The notes beneath the pieces were generated by a model. The model was given only the letters and a program-made list of their open reading frames with translations. It was not told where the DNA came from and made no database searches. A program made the translations under genes and the position numbers. A stretch of 10,887 bases of DNA from Flavobacterium sp. Lineage in GTDB: Bacteria > Bacteroidota > Bacteroidia > Flavobacteriales > Flavobacteriaceae. Location of the stretch: contig SXQR01000157.1 in the NCBI GenBank assembly GCA_005792865.1, forward strand, positions 1-10,887. The letters run 5' to 3'. Positions 1 to 7,807 of the stretch are shown piece after piece; position 1 is the stretch's first letter; the number at the start of each line of letters is the position of its first letter.

Positions 1-563
1 GAAACCGTGATCGATTGCGTCGTCGCCCCATTTGACCAGAGGTTTCCGGTAGCCGATGAAGAAGTCAAAGTCACGCTTCCGCCCTGGCAAAAAGTCGTCG
101 CACCCGAAGCCGTGATCGTCGGCGTGGCAGGCAATGCGTTTACGGTAACGGTCGTTGCTGCGGATGTTGCCGAACTGCAGGTTCCGTTGTTCACGATAAC
201 AGAATATGATCCGGCATTGGAAACCGTGATCGACTGCGTCGTCGCGCCGTTTGACCAGATGTTTCCGGTAGCCGATGATGAAGTCAAAGTCACGCTTCCG
301 CCTGTGCAGAAAGTCGTCGCGCCCGTAGCCGTGATCGTTGGAGCGGCCGGCCCCGCGGTGATCGACACCACAGTGGGAGCAGATGTTCCCGTGTTGCAGA
401 CCCCGTTATCCACCGTAACGGTGTATGAACCTGCCTCGGTTACGGTGATGGATTGAGTGGTAGCACCGGTTGACCATAAGTTACCGATGGGTGATGATGA
501 GGTCAGGGTCACGCTCCCGCCGCTGCAGAAGGTGGTCGCACCCGAGGCCGTGATCGTGGGAAC
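1..563 (-). repeat. Tandem 219-bp repeats encoding 73-residue Ig-like domains
   Basis: Units lie at 563-345, 344-126 and 125-1 (the last cut by the edge). Each encodes the pattern FCxGGSVTLTSSS, WSxGATTQSITV, AGSY(S/T)V, NGxC. The two cysteines per unit probably form a disulfide within the domain. By hand count about 111 of 125 aligned bases are identical between units 2 and 3, while unit 1 is clearly more diverged. The number of units continues past the left edge. The repeat is coding and has a period far too long for CRISPR. Confidence 0.88.
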
Positions 564-3320
564 GCTTCCGGTAAAGGTTGCGGTGATGGTGTGGTTGGCC
601 GATACGTTCTCGAATGTATAAGTTGTAATTGCGCCTTGCGAAACTCCGTCGACCAGCACATCGGCGACAGCGTAACCGCAATTGGGCGTGATCGTGTAAG
701 TTTGAGTCCCGTTGGCTGCAACGATAGTCGTCCCGGCAGGCGATATGCTTCCGTTGGAACCCGCTCCGGTAGAAATGACAAATGCAGATACATTAACCTC
801 GTCGGCACCCGCTGTCGGGCTTGTCGCGCTGCGCGGCTGCATATCGATATCATTATAAACGCCTGCCAGTGGCGTGGCAATGCCTTCCACCAGCGGATTG
901 CTGCCGGCAACAAGATGCAGGTCCGTGGGAGCGGTGAAAACCGGTTGCACCTCAATGGAATTCGCATCCTTTGACGTTGCTGTGGTCCAGTCAGCCAGGG
1001 TTGCATAGTTGGTCCCCACATTGTTGGCCAGGCCACCGGAGCGGAATCCGCCATCCTGGACACCTCCGCTGTAAAACACGTTGTTGTTGGAAACCAGGTT
1101 GTTGAAGGTGGTGCTCAACGTTCCCACGGCGTACGTCTTGACTGCTCCTCCGCCGGTCGCGATCTGCGTGGTGGAGATAATGTTGTTCTTCATCTCAACC
1201 GATGGGTCCAGCCCCGTAATTCCGATCCCGTAACTCGGTGATTGGTTGGTTCGCGGCCCACGGTCACCGTAGAGGTGTACGGTATTGTGATAGAGTTTGG
1301 TCTCTGATGCCACGGCCCCTACCACCCAGATTCCGGCCACATTGTAGCTGTATTGCGAAAGTCCCGAAACATTGGAGATCATGTTGTTGCGCACGACATT
1401 GGGAGACCCGAAAGCCGTCCCCGAAATACCGATTCCTACCGTTCCGCCGCCCAGATCGATGGTGCTCACCACGCCCGTGATCCAGTTGTTGGCCACGAGT
1501 GCGCCGCTGATCCCGCCGCTGGTGACGCTTTGCGTGTAGGCCGTGCCCACACCGATGCCAAGCCCGACGGTCTCGCTGTTGCTGCCCGTGGTATTGTGGA
1601 CAAAGACCTTGTTGAAGGTGACCTGCGGATTGGTTTCGTTGGCGATAAATACCGCCGCTGTCGAAACGCGCTCTGCGCCGGTGGCCGAGATGTCGTTTTG
1701 GGTAATGACCAGCCCGGTGCTTGGATTGGTTGTGGTCGAACCGGCCGAATAGATAGCAATTGCCGATTTCTTGAACGAGCAATTTTGCACCCTTCCATTC
1801 TGGTTGTTGACTTCAGACGGAATCGAACTGCTGTGTGGGAAAACGCGGTAAATCACGCCGTAACCGTTGCTGACCGTTCCGCCCACCACATTGACGTTCT
1901 TGAGCGTATTGTTGTACGCCCCGTTGGTTGACGAGTTGAAAAGCACGGCAGTGGTGTTGCCCACCGAGTTGTTGACGATGGTCAGCTGGCGCATCGACGC
2001 ATCGCCACCGATCAGGTTTTCGGCTGGATTGGCGCCGGTGAGCGATCCGTTGATGGTGATGTTGTCGGCGCCCTCAAAGCGGATGAGCCCGAGGTTGGCC
2101 GTCGTGCTGAGCGCGCCCGTAATGGTCCTCGGTGCACCGAATGGCCGGATCAGTACCGCGTGGCCCCCGTTGATCTGGTTGAGCGCGATGTTTCCGGTCT
2201 CGCCGGTGAGATCGGAGATAATGTTGATAGTCAGCGGTCCCGATACGCCCGCGATCCGCGTGTTGATCTGCTGGAAGATTCCACCCGCGTTTGTAAGCGA
2301 GGGATAATCTCCGCCAACCCCGACGGTATAGGTACCCTGCATCGGGGGCAATACATCGGTTATCTTAAGCGTGGCCGTTTCGCCGTTTGCGATGGTCGTG
2401 CCGACGGGGTTTGAAAGCGCCAGGTTGACGATTTCATCGTTGTCAAGCACGAAATCGGCATTGACCGGAATGGTGAAGGTCTTGGGCATCATGTCGCCAT
2501 CGGCCCAGGCCAGTGTTCCGGATGCAGCCGTATAATCTGATCCTGCGGTTGCAGTCCCGTTGCTCGTGGCGTAATCTACGGAGATGGCTCCTGTCGAGCC
2601 CCCGTTGCGATTGACCGTAATGGTGACCGTTGTATTTTCGGATGCGGTGAACTGTACATTGTCAAACGAAACATTGCCAGCCGCGCCCGCCGCATTATAG
2701 AAAAGCTGGATGTTTGGACGGCCGCTTTCGGGCACGCCGTACGAGTTGTTGTTGAAGGTGGACTGCCAGGTAGACCAGTGCTGGGTCGAGTTTGTGGGCC
2801 CCAGCGACCAGCGGAACTGTTTGGCCGTAGACGATTCGGTCACGGTGGAGCCTGCGTTGGTCTCGACCAATACCTGGATGTTGTTTCCATTATAGGTAAA
2901 CGGTGTGGTCAGGGGAATGTTGATCCAGCGCCCCGGCGTAAAATACGCGGTAGGCAAAGTCCCCTGGAAATTGGGCGATCCGGAGGGCTGCACGTTGGAA
3001 TAGATCATCGAAAAATAGCTTGTCCCGCTGGCGTTGCTCAGGTAGACCTTGATGGGCGTATTGGCAGGGAATGACGCCGACTGCAGGTAATAGCGGATCC
3101 CCGTGATGATCGATCCGGCGGGAATGCCCATTTCGGCCGCGGTGTAGATCGAGGCCACGCGCTCATAGGTGTAATCCACCGAGAGTGGGCGGGCATCCAA
3201 AAAGCCGTAGGTATTGCCGGCAGGAACCGTCAATTGCGACAAGGCCGCCTGGCAGCAAAAAAACAACGCCAGAATCGAGAATATCGGGCGTTTTAATCCG
3301 AAAAAGTAATCTTGTTTCAA
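1..3320 (-). CDS. Large secreted modular surface protein (Calx-beta, beta-helix, Ig-like repeats), C-terminus beyond window
   Basis: Reading the minus strand from TTG at 3320 gives 1106 uninterrupted codons to the left edge, with no stop. Residues 1-28 form a signal peptide (hydrophobic stretch PIFSILALFF, likely cleaved near ALS|Q). Residues about 35-210 form a beta-rich domain resembling N-terminal modules of Bacteroidota surface proteins. Residues 215-322 are a Calx-beta domain (GNVSFDN, then NGTATAGSDYTA, ending TLKITD). Residues about 330-841 look like a right-handed parallel beta-helix with many short N/G-rich turns, ending in DLHL and GADEV. Residues about 845-918 resemble an InlB-B-type bacterial repeat (GSISPAG, YTFENVSANHTITATF). 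From residue 920, cysteine-bearing Ig-like repeats of 73 residues begin. An in-frame TAA lies 7 codons before the TTG and no ATG lies between, so TTG is the best start. A type IX C-terminal sorting domain would be expected past the edge but is not visible. Adhesion or gliding is plausible; the exact role is unknown. Confidence 0.92.
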   Translation of the reverse strand, partial: MKQDYFFGLKRPIFSILALFFCCQAALSQLTVPAGNTYGFLDARPLSVDYTYERVASIYTAAEMGIPAGSIITGIRYYLQSASFPANTPIKVYLSNASGTSYFSMIYSNVQPSGSPNFQGTLPTAYFTPGRWINIPLTTPFTYNGNNIQVLVETNAGSTVTESSTAKQFRWSLGPTNSTQHWSTWQSTFNNNSYGVPESGRPNIQLFYNAAGAAGNVSFDNVQFTASENTTVTITVNRNGGSTGAISVDYATSNGTATAGSDYTAASGTLAWADGDMMPKTFTIPVNADFVLDNDEIVNLALSNPVGTTIANGETATLKITDVLPPMQGTYTVGVGGDYPSLTNAGGIFQQINTRIAGVSGPLTINIISDLTGETGNIALNQINGGHAVLIRPFGAPRTITGALSTTANLGLIRFEGADNITINGSLTGANPAENLIGGDASMRQLTIVNNSVGNTTAVLFNSSTNGAYNNTLKNVNVVGGTVSNGYGVIYRVFPHSSSIPSEVNNQNGRVQNCSFKKSAIAIYSAGSTTTNPSTGLVITQNDISATGAERVSTAAVFIANETNPQVTFNKVFVHNTTGSNSETVGLGIGVGTAYTQSVTSGGISGALVANNWITGVVSTIDLGGGTVGIGISGTAFGSPNVVRNNMISNVSGLSQYSYNVAGIWVVGAVASETKLYHNTVHLYGDRGPRTNQSPSYGIGITGLDPSVEMKNNIISTTQIATGGGAVKTYAVGTLSTTFNNLVSNNNVFYSGGVQDGGFRSGGLANNVGTNYATLADWTTATSKDANSIEVQPVFTAPTDLHLVAGSNPLVEGIATPLAGVYNDIDMQPRSATSPTAGADEVNVSAFVISTGAGSNGSISPAGTTIVAANGTQTYTITPNCGYAVADVLVDGVSQGAITTYTFENVSANHTITATFTGSVPTITASGATTFCSGGSVTLTSSSPIGNLWSTGATTQSITVTEAGSYTVTVDNGVCNTGTSAPTVVSITAGPAAPTITATGATTFCTGGSVTLTSSSATGNIWSNGATTQSITVSNAGSYSVIVNNGTCSSATSAATTVTVNALPATPTITASGATTFCQGGSVTLTSSSATGNLWSNGATTQSITV

Positions 3321-3343
3321 GTTCTTGGTATTTAGTAATTATT

Positions 3344-3360
3344 CGATTTTTAAAAAATCG
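3344..3360. repeat. AT-rich near-perfect palindrome in the leader of the surface protein gene
   Basis: The arms cgattttt and aaaaatcg flank a single base. It lies 24 nt before the TTG start and just downstream of the candidate promoter at 3363-3370, so it would fall around the transcription start or in the 5' leader. It could be a regulatory dyad or only AT-rich background; no function is shown by sequence alone. Confidence 0.3.
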
Positions 3361-3362
3361 GC

Positions 3363-3370
3363 CAAACCTA
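3363..3370 (-). promoter_or_regulatory. Candidate Bacteroidota -7 element for the surface protein gene
   Basis: On the minus strand this reads TAGGTTTG, an exact match to the Bacteroidota housekeeping -7 consensus TAnnTTTG. It stands 43 nt before the TTG start, a normal leader length. The -33 partner (TTTG) is poor: only a T-rich stretch, CTTTTAAAC, is found about 16-20 nt upstream. Single short matches arise by chance, so this is tentative. Confidence 0.35.
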
Positions 3371-3440
3371 TGGAAATCTTTTGTTTAAAAGCGTGGCCCT
3401 GAATTTTTTTAATTGGAAATATTGTATAGGAACAAGCGTA

Positions 3441-3463
3441 AAACCCGATCATAGACCGGGTTT
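3441..3463 (-). terminator. Possible intrinsic terminator after the secreted hypothetical protein
   Basis: A perfect 7-bp stem (AAACCCG pairing with CGGGTTT) with a 9-nt loop begins 16 nt after the stop codon of the gene at 4585-3479. On the minus strand it ends in GGGTTTT, a short U tract. The short stem and U run make it a weak to moderate terminator. It separates this gene from the surface protein gene. Confidence 0.45.
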
Positions 3464-3478
3464 CAAGTACTTGCTGTT

Positions 3479-4585
3479 TTATTTTTCCAGCTTCAGCCAG
3501 AAGTAGTCGTTCCAGCCCTCGATCAGTCGGGTAGGATCGGTGTTCTTGGTACGGTCCTGCTCCGGGATCAAAACGATTTTCTTGTCCTTGACGGTGAAAT
3601 TGTAAGTCCTCGGCTTGGCCTCGCCCTCAACGGTGAGCTCGATCCTGTACGCGCCATCGGCCAGGCTCGCAAACTTGATCTCGCCAGGCTTGTCCACCAG
3701 TTTAAAGGCGCACATCTGCTCGCCCCACTTGGCCTGCTGCACCTGAGCGGTGTTTGGGCCGTTGCCGTAGTGTTGCGCATACGGTTTTCCGTCCTTGGAC
3801 ATCTTGACCGACCACTTGACGGCCTTGTTGGTCTTTTTGGCATCCGATGGATTTGGCATGAACTCCTCGTGTGTCAGGTAGAACCCGAAAACAAGGTTGC
3901 CCGTATTGGCGTGGTTGAGGTAAGCGAAATTGTTCCACGGGCCGCGCGTCACCCACATTTCCTTCATTGAAGCGTAGGGGTCATTGTTGGTGAGTTTTGC
4001 CAGTTCAAAATCGAAAGAATAAAACATCTTGTCGCCTGCATAAAAGTCCAAACGGTAGTTGCCGGCGCCCCATTGGTTGAGGAACGATTCGGACCAGCCC
4101 ACCCATTCGCCGTTGCGCTGGTAGCGGCTCTTGGGCCAGTTGAACTTTACCTTTTTCCCTTCCTCAAAGGCCTGGTCGCCTTCATACTCGAAATAATTCT
4201 GATATTGTCCGTCCTTGTAAATTTTGATCCTGAGGTATTCCGATTGATCCGCAGTCGGGCTCACCGGCTTTCCCGAAGCCGTGCGGTTCGGGATGAAGGT
4301 AGCGGTGTAATTGTCGGCGCGCCCGTCGGTTGTGCCGTATAAAAGCGACTGGAACGTGATGGCCGGTGTCATGGGATATTGCGTCCAATCCAGTTTAAGG
4401 CCCGCCGGCGCCGATCCTGCCTTGCCGCCTTTGCCCGCTTTTTCGGTAGCGCCCTTCACAAGCTTTCCGGCCTTGTTGGCGGTTTCAACGGTGTTGGCCG
4501 CGCGGTTCAGTTTGCCCATCAATTGCGCCTGGGCAGAGGTAATGGAGAGGAAAAGAAGTCCGATAAATAATGCGTGTTTTTTCAT
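3479..4585 (-). CDS. Secreted hypothetical protein of unknown family, 368 aa
   Basis: I do not recognise this family. The start at 4585 gives a textbook signal peptide (MKKHALFIGLLFL, cleavage near SAQA|Q). An in-frame ATG 33 nt further upstream (4618) would put a polar stretch in front of it and is less likely. After cleavage comes a short A/K/G-rich, probably helical or flexible segment (mature residues about 5-45, with GKGGKAG). The rest is a tryptophan- and tyrosine-rich, probably beta-rich domain, including NWPKSRYQRNGEWVGW, WVTRGPWNNFAYLNH and the C-terminal GWNDYFWLKLEK. There is no membrane span after the signal and no lipobox cysteine, so a soluble periplasmic or exported protein is expected. 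No type IX sorting domain is evident. It lies 155 nt after the LytTR regulator in the same direction, so it is a possible target of that regulator rather than a member of its operon. Confidence 0.88.
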   Translation of the reverse strand: MKKHALFIGLLFLSITSAQAQLMGKLNRAANTVETANKAGKLVKGATEKAGKGGKAGSAPAGLKLDWTQYPMTPAITFQSLLYGTTDGRADNYTATFIPNRTASGKPVSPTADQSEYLRIKIYKDGQYQNYFEYEGDQAFEEGKKVKFNWPKSRYQRNGEWVGWSESFLNQWGAGNYRLDFYAGDKMFYSFDFELAKLTNNDPYASMKEMWVTRGPWNNFAYLNHANTGNLVFGFYLTHEEFMPNPSDAKKTNKAVKWSVKMSKDGKPYAQHYGNGPNTAQVQQAKWGEQMCAFKLVDKPGEIKFASLADGAYRIELTVEGEAKPRTYNFTVKDKKIVLIPEQDRTKNTDPTRLIEGWNDYFWLKLEK

Positions 4586-4637
4586 TTTGGTAAATATTAT
4601 GTGGTTTCCGAAATCCATCGCGGGATGAATCCGGGGG

Positions 4638-4645
4638 CAATATTA
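4638..4645 (-). promoter_or_regulatory. Weak candidate -7 element before the secreted hypothetical protein
   Basis: The minus strand reads TAATATTG, one mismatch from TAnnTTTG, 52 nt before the ATG at 4585. No good -33 element is seen. The 155-nt gap makes a separate promoter plausible, but this exact site is uncertain. Confidence 0.2.
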
Positions 4646-4726
4646 AACCAAAGAAATACGCGAATTTTGGCCGATGCACGAGCGTCGGCATTTGGCAGAT
4701 TAACGTTGCGGATAATTGAATAATCG

Positions 4727-4738
4727 TTTCGGCCGAAA
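4727..4738. other. 12-bp perfect palindrome TTTCGGCCGAAA just after the LytTR regulator gene
   Basis: The site begins 2 nt after the stop codon of the response regulator. It has no loop, so it is not a terminator stem. It could be a protein-binding dyad upstream of the secreted-protein gene, or chance. Confidence 0.3.
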
Positions 4739-4740
4739 TC

Positions 4741-5490
4741 CTACATCGAATCCAGCAGGATCAGAAACTCGTCCTTCTTGCGCACGGAAAGCGGGATCGA
4801 TGCCTTGTTCTTCATCACGATGGTGTTGCCGCCCTCGCTCTTGATGAAGTGATCGAAGTAGGTCATGTTGATCAGGTGCGACTTGTGCGTCCTGAAAAAA
4901 TTGTGCGGCCCCAGCAGCGTCTCGTATTCCTTGAGGTTGGTGGAGACCACGAGCTTCGGCGCATTGATGAAATGGAAGGTCGTGTAGTTCTTGTCGGACT
5001 CGCAGTGGATGATGTCCTGGATGTTGACCGAATAGATCTTGTCGGCCGTCCGGAGCACGAGCTTTTGCAGGTTTTTGGGCCGTTCAAGATTGGTGAACAG
5101 GTTGTGCAGCTTCATGTCAAAGACGTCCTTCTCCAGCGCATGTTCGGCTTTTTTCACCGCTTCGACCAATTCGTGGCGGTCGAGTGGCTTGAGCAGGTAA
5201 TCGATCGCCGAGAACCGGAACGCGCGGATCGCGAAGTCCTCATAACCGGTAATGAAAATCACCTTGAATGGGATGGGGCTCAGTTTCTGGAGCAGGTCAA
5301 ACCCGGTGCCGTCGGGCATTTCCACGTCAAGGAAGACCAGGTCAGGCGCCGTCTGGCGGATCAGTTGGATCCCCGTGACCACCGAGTCGGCCTGGCCAAT
5401 CACCGATACATTTGGGCATGACGCCGCGATGAGCGCCGCATTTTTCCTGCGGATCGCTTCGACATCATCAATTACAACCGCCTTTAGCAT
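4741..5490 (-). CDS. LytTR-family response regulator, 249 aa
   Basis: This is a two-domain transcription regulator. Residues 1-120 form a receiver domain with the acidic pair D8-D9, the phospho-acceptor D55 in VFLDVEMPDGTG, T81 in IFITGYEDFAIRAF, and the conserved K101 in DYLLKPLD. A linker of about 20 residues leads to a LytTR DNA-binding domain (about 142-245), marked by VNIQDIIHCESDKNYTTF and FFRTHKSHLIN at 199-208. The length is normal for the LytR/AlgR class. The start codon follows the stop of the upstream kinase by 3 nt, so the two are almost certainly co-transcribed and a cognate pair. LytTR proteins usually bind paired direct repeats in target promoters; I could not assign such sites here. 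Confidence 0.96.
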   Translation of the reverse strand: MLKAVVIDDVEAIRRKNAALIAASCPNVSVIGQADSVVTGIQLIRQTAPDLVFLDVEMPDGTGFDLLQKLSPIPFKVIFITGYEDFAIRAFRFSAIDYLLKPLDRHELVEAVKKAEHALEKDVFDMKLHNLFTNLERPKNLQKLVLRTADKIYSVNIQDIIHCESDKNYTTFHFINAPKLVVSTNLKEYETLLGPHNFFRTHKSHLINMTYFDHFIKSEGGNTIVMKNKASIPLSVRKKDEFLILLDSM

Positions 5491-5493
5491 GAT

Positions 5494-7674
5494 CTAGTTT
5501 TCACAAAAATAGGGAATCTCAAAAGATACTCTGGCGCCCAAAGGCAGGCCATCGCCATTCCTGAGCGTATCGGCGTTGATGATATGCGCTTTTTGCGTGT
5601 ACCGTTCCAGCCTTTTTTTGGTAATGGCCATCGCGAGTGATTTTCGATCCCCGCTGACGGGCGTCGCACTGAATCCCGAACCGTTGTCGGTCACCTCAAA
5701 CATCAATTTGGAACTTTGGAGGTAGAACCTGATCTTGATCGCCCCGCCGCCGGTCTTTGATTTCAGCCCGTGCTTGATCGCGTTTTCGATATAAGGTTGG
5801 GTCAGCATCGGGGGCAGCAGGGTCGCATCGGGATCCAGATCCTCGTCGATCTCAATTTCATAGCTGAATTTATTGCCGTAAAGCATTTTCTGCGCCTCCA
5901 TGTAATTGGTAAGCAGGTCGCGCTCCTCGGCCAGCGAAATATAATTGGCATCCGAGGTCTCGAGGATCTGCCGGGTCAGTTTTGAAAACCGGCTGAGGTA
6001 CTCCACCGCGTCCTGTTCCTGGTTGTTGTAGATCAGGCTCTGGACATTGTCGATCGAGTTGAAGATAAAGTGGGGATTCATCTGCGCCCTTAACAACTTC
6101 TGCTCGGTGGTCCGTTGCTGTTGCTCCATTTTTTTCCTGCGGCGTTTCATCAAATAAATGGCGCCCGCCAGAATGCCCAGCAGCAGGATGGAGCCCGCGA
6201 TCCACCACAATTTTTCGTTTCGCGTCGCTTCCAATTGGGTGTCGGCCTTGGTAAGCGACTTTTTGAGCGCCGAAGTCTTCTTGTTCACCGCGCTCAAACT
6301 GTCCTTGAGCTGGTACCGATATTTGATTTCGGCGGCCTTGTCCAGGTTGGTGGCGATGGCGAGCTTGTCGGTCAGCAATTGGTGCTGCCGGAATTCCTCA
6401 TAGGCAAGCTTGTATCGTTCGTTCTCGAAATGGATGTCGCCGCGCAATGAGGCGATGTCGCGCTGCTGGTCCAGGAAATTGAGCGCGTCGGCAATGCTTG
6501 AGGCCTTGTCCAGGTATTCGAGCGCCGCATCGTAATCCTCCTTCATGCGCAGGCACAACGCCGACTTGACATAAATGTAGCAGAGTTCCTTCTTGATGCC
6601 GAGGCTTTCGGCCATCGGTGCCGCCTTTCCAAAATGTGCCAGGGCAAGGTCCCACCGTTTGGCGATCATGTGCAATGCCCCGATGTTGATCAAGGAGACG
6701 GCGATGCTGTTGCGGTCGCCGATCTGCTCTGCGATCCGCTTGCCCTTGACGAAGAATTCCATCGCACGGTCGGGCGCCTGCTTGTCCAGTAAAAGGACCC
6801 CCGCATTGGTGAGCGAGGAGGCGATGCCCTGCCTGTTGCCTGCCTTTTCAAATAGTTCCAACGCCTGGATGTGCAGGTCAAAAGCCTCGTCGAGTTTCCC
6901 GATCGAGCGGTAGGTGCTGGCCATGTTGTCAAGGTTGGAAGCAATGCCAAGTTGGTCGCCCAGTTGCCTGCGGATCTCGATGGCGCGGTTGAAGGTCTCC
7001 AGCGCCATTGGGACATTGTTTTGCAGTTTGTACAGGTTTGCCAGGTTGCTGAGCGCATTGGCCACGCCGCGGCGGTTGCCCGTTTTCTCTTCGATCTTGA
7101 TGGCCCGCTTGTAATTCTCCATGGCCTGCGCATGCTCGCCCTGCCGTGCCAGGATCACCGAAACCCCGATAAGCGATGCAGCCAAACGGCGTTGGTCGCC
7201 CGTCACCTCACTGAGCGCAATTGCCTTGTCGTAATTTTTTACCGCATCCCCGTATTTTCCCAGGTAAAACTGGCACCGCCCAAAATTAAAGTAGTTGTTG
7301 GCCATGCCTGCCTTATCCCCAAGATCTTCATACAGCGAAAAAGACGCCTCGAAATTTCGCAGTGCAGCCGCATATTCGGCGCGGTTGACCTTGATGTTTC
7401 CCGCATGCAACAGGCTGTAGGCCTGGCCCTTTGGGTACCGGAGTTGGCCGGCAAGGGATTCGGCTTCACGGAACCATGTCAGGGCTTTGTCCGGATGAGT
7501 GCTTGAAATTTTGAAGCCCGCGGCGTTGAGCAGGTTGACGCGGACAGTGTCGTTTTTGGTGTGCTGTTGGAGGGAAGTGGTGAGGCTGTCCAGAACTGCA
7601 TTTTGCGCATGCAATTGCTTTGCACAAAGCAGCAGCGCGATGAGGAGGTGAAATATTGTTGTGGTGGGGGGCAT
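5494..7674 (-). CDS. TPR-containing sensor histidine kinase, LytS/His_kinase type, 726 aa
   Basis: A signal peptide (1-23, hydrophobic IFHLLIALLLCA, cleavage near LHA|Q) precedes about nine to ten TPR repeats (about 30-440; repeated patterns such as GNRRGVANALSNLANLYK and GDQLGIASNLDNMASTYR). A predicted coiled-coil (about 440-488) leads to one membrane span (489-509, then MKRRRKK) and a cytoplasmic kinase core. The phospho-acceptor is H535 in MNPHFIFNSIDN. The ATP-binding N box is QPYIENAIKHG (N631) and the G box is DNGSG (663-667), as in the His_kinase/LytS class. The TPR region is therefore probably periplasmic and senses a peptide, protein or envelope signal. It precedes its LytTR partner by 3 nt. 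The start at 7674 is the only ATG that keeps the signal peptide; no Shine-Dalgarno is visible. All catalytic residues look intact. Confidence 0.96.
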   Translation of the reverse strand: MPPTTTIFHLLIALLLCAKQLHAQNAVLDSLTTSLQQHTKNDTVRVNLLNAAGFKISSTHPDKALTWFREAESLAGQLRYPKGQAYSLLHAGNIKVNRAEYAAALRNFEASFSLYEDLGDKAGMANNYFNFGRCQFYLGKYGDAVKNYDKAIALSEVTGDQRRLAASLIGVSVILARQGEHAQAMENYKRAIKIEEKTGNRRGVANALSNLANLYKLQNNVPMALETFNRAIEIRRQLGDQLGIASNLDNMASTYRSIGKLDEAFDLHIQALELFEKAGNRQGIASSLTNAGVLLLDKQAPDRAMEFFVKGKRIAEQIGDRNSIAVSLINIGALHMIAKRWDLALAHFGKAAPMAESLGIKKELCYIYVKSALCLRMKEDYDAALEYLDKASSIADALNFLDQQRDIASLRGDIHFENERYKLAYEEFRQHQLLTDKLAIATNLDKAAEIKYRYQLKDSLSAVNKKTSALKKSLTKADTQLEATRNEKLWWIAGSILLLGILAGAIYLMKRRRKKMEQQQRTTEQKLLRAQMNPHFIFNSIDNVQSLIYNNQEQDAVEYLSRFSKLTRQILETSDANYISLAEERDLLTNYMEAQKMLYGNKFSYEIEIDEDLDPDATLLPPMLTQPYIENAIKHGLKSKTGGGAIKIRFYLQSSKLMFEVTDNGSGFSATPVSGDRKSLAMAITKKRLERYTQKAHIINADTLRNGDGLPLGARVSFEIPYFCEN

Positions 7675-7678
7675 GGGG

Positions 7679-7686
7679 CAAAAATA
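7679..7686 (-). promoter_or_regulatory. Candidate -7 element for the LytS-type kinase operon
   Basis: The minus strand reads TATTTTTG, an exact match to TAnnTTTG. It ends only 4 nt before the ATG at 7674, so transcription would begin at or just inside the start codon, implying a leaderless message. Either that is the case, or this match is chance and the real promoter is further up in the gap. Confidence 0.3.
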
Positions 7687-7781
7687 GGGAGAATTTTTTT
7701 TGCCCGCGGCGCACGGGTTTGTGGCATCTACGATGCCAAAGGCCTACGCCGTGTTCTTTTAAGTTTCTCGGCCTGCGGCGC

Positions 7782-7807
7782 CTCCTTTTGTCTGGTCGCA
7801 AAAGGAG
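7782..7807. repeat. Hairpin in the outer left arm of the inverted repeat
   Basis: A perfect 9-bp stem, CTCCTTTTG against CAAAAGGAG, encloses an 8-nt loop. It has no following T run on the plus strand, so it is not an obvious terminator. It mirrors the hairpin at 8215-8240 about the centre of the larger palindrome. Confidence 0.7.

Noticed and set aside
7..456. Open plus-strand frame of 149 codons with internal repeats
   Set aside because: It is the antisense shadow of the 219-bp Ig-domain repeats; the minus-strand frame has recognisable domains and runs unbroken for 1106 codons.
1..563. CRISPR-like array
   Set aside because: The period is 219 bp, the repeated sequence is coding throughout, and there are no distinct spacers.
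4586..4618. Upstream ATG start for the secreted hypothetical protein
   Set aside because: It adds 11 mostly polar residues before a typical MKK signal peptide; the internal ATG at 4585 fits better.
4849..5421. Plus-strand frame of 190 codons opposite the LytTR regulator
   Set aside because: It is fully antisense to a well-supported gene and has low-complexity composition typical of a shadow frame.
6871..7506. Plus-strand frame of 211 codons opposite the TPR region of the LytS-type kinase
   Set aside because: It is antisense to conserved TPR coding sequence; no domain is recognisable.
7782..7807. Hairpin as a transcription terminator
   Set aside because: No gene ends nearby on either strand (both flanking genes start at this gap), and no T tract follows on the plus strand.
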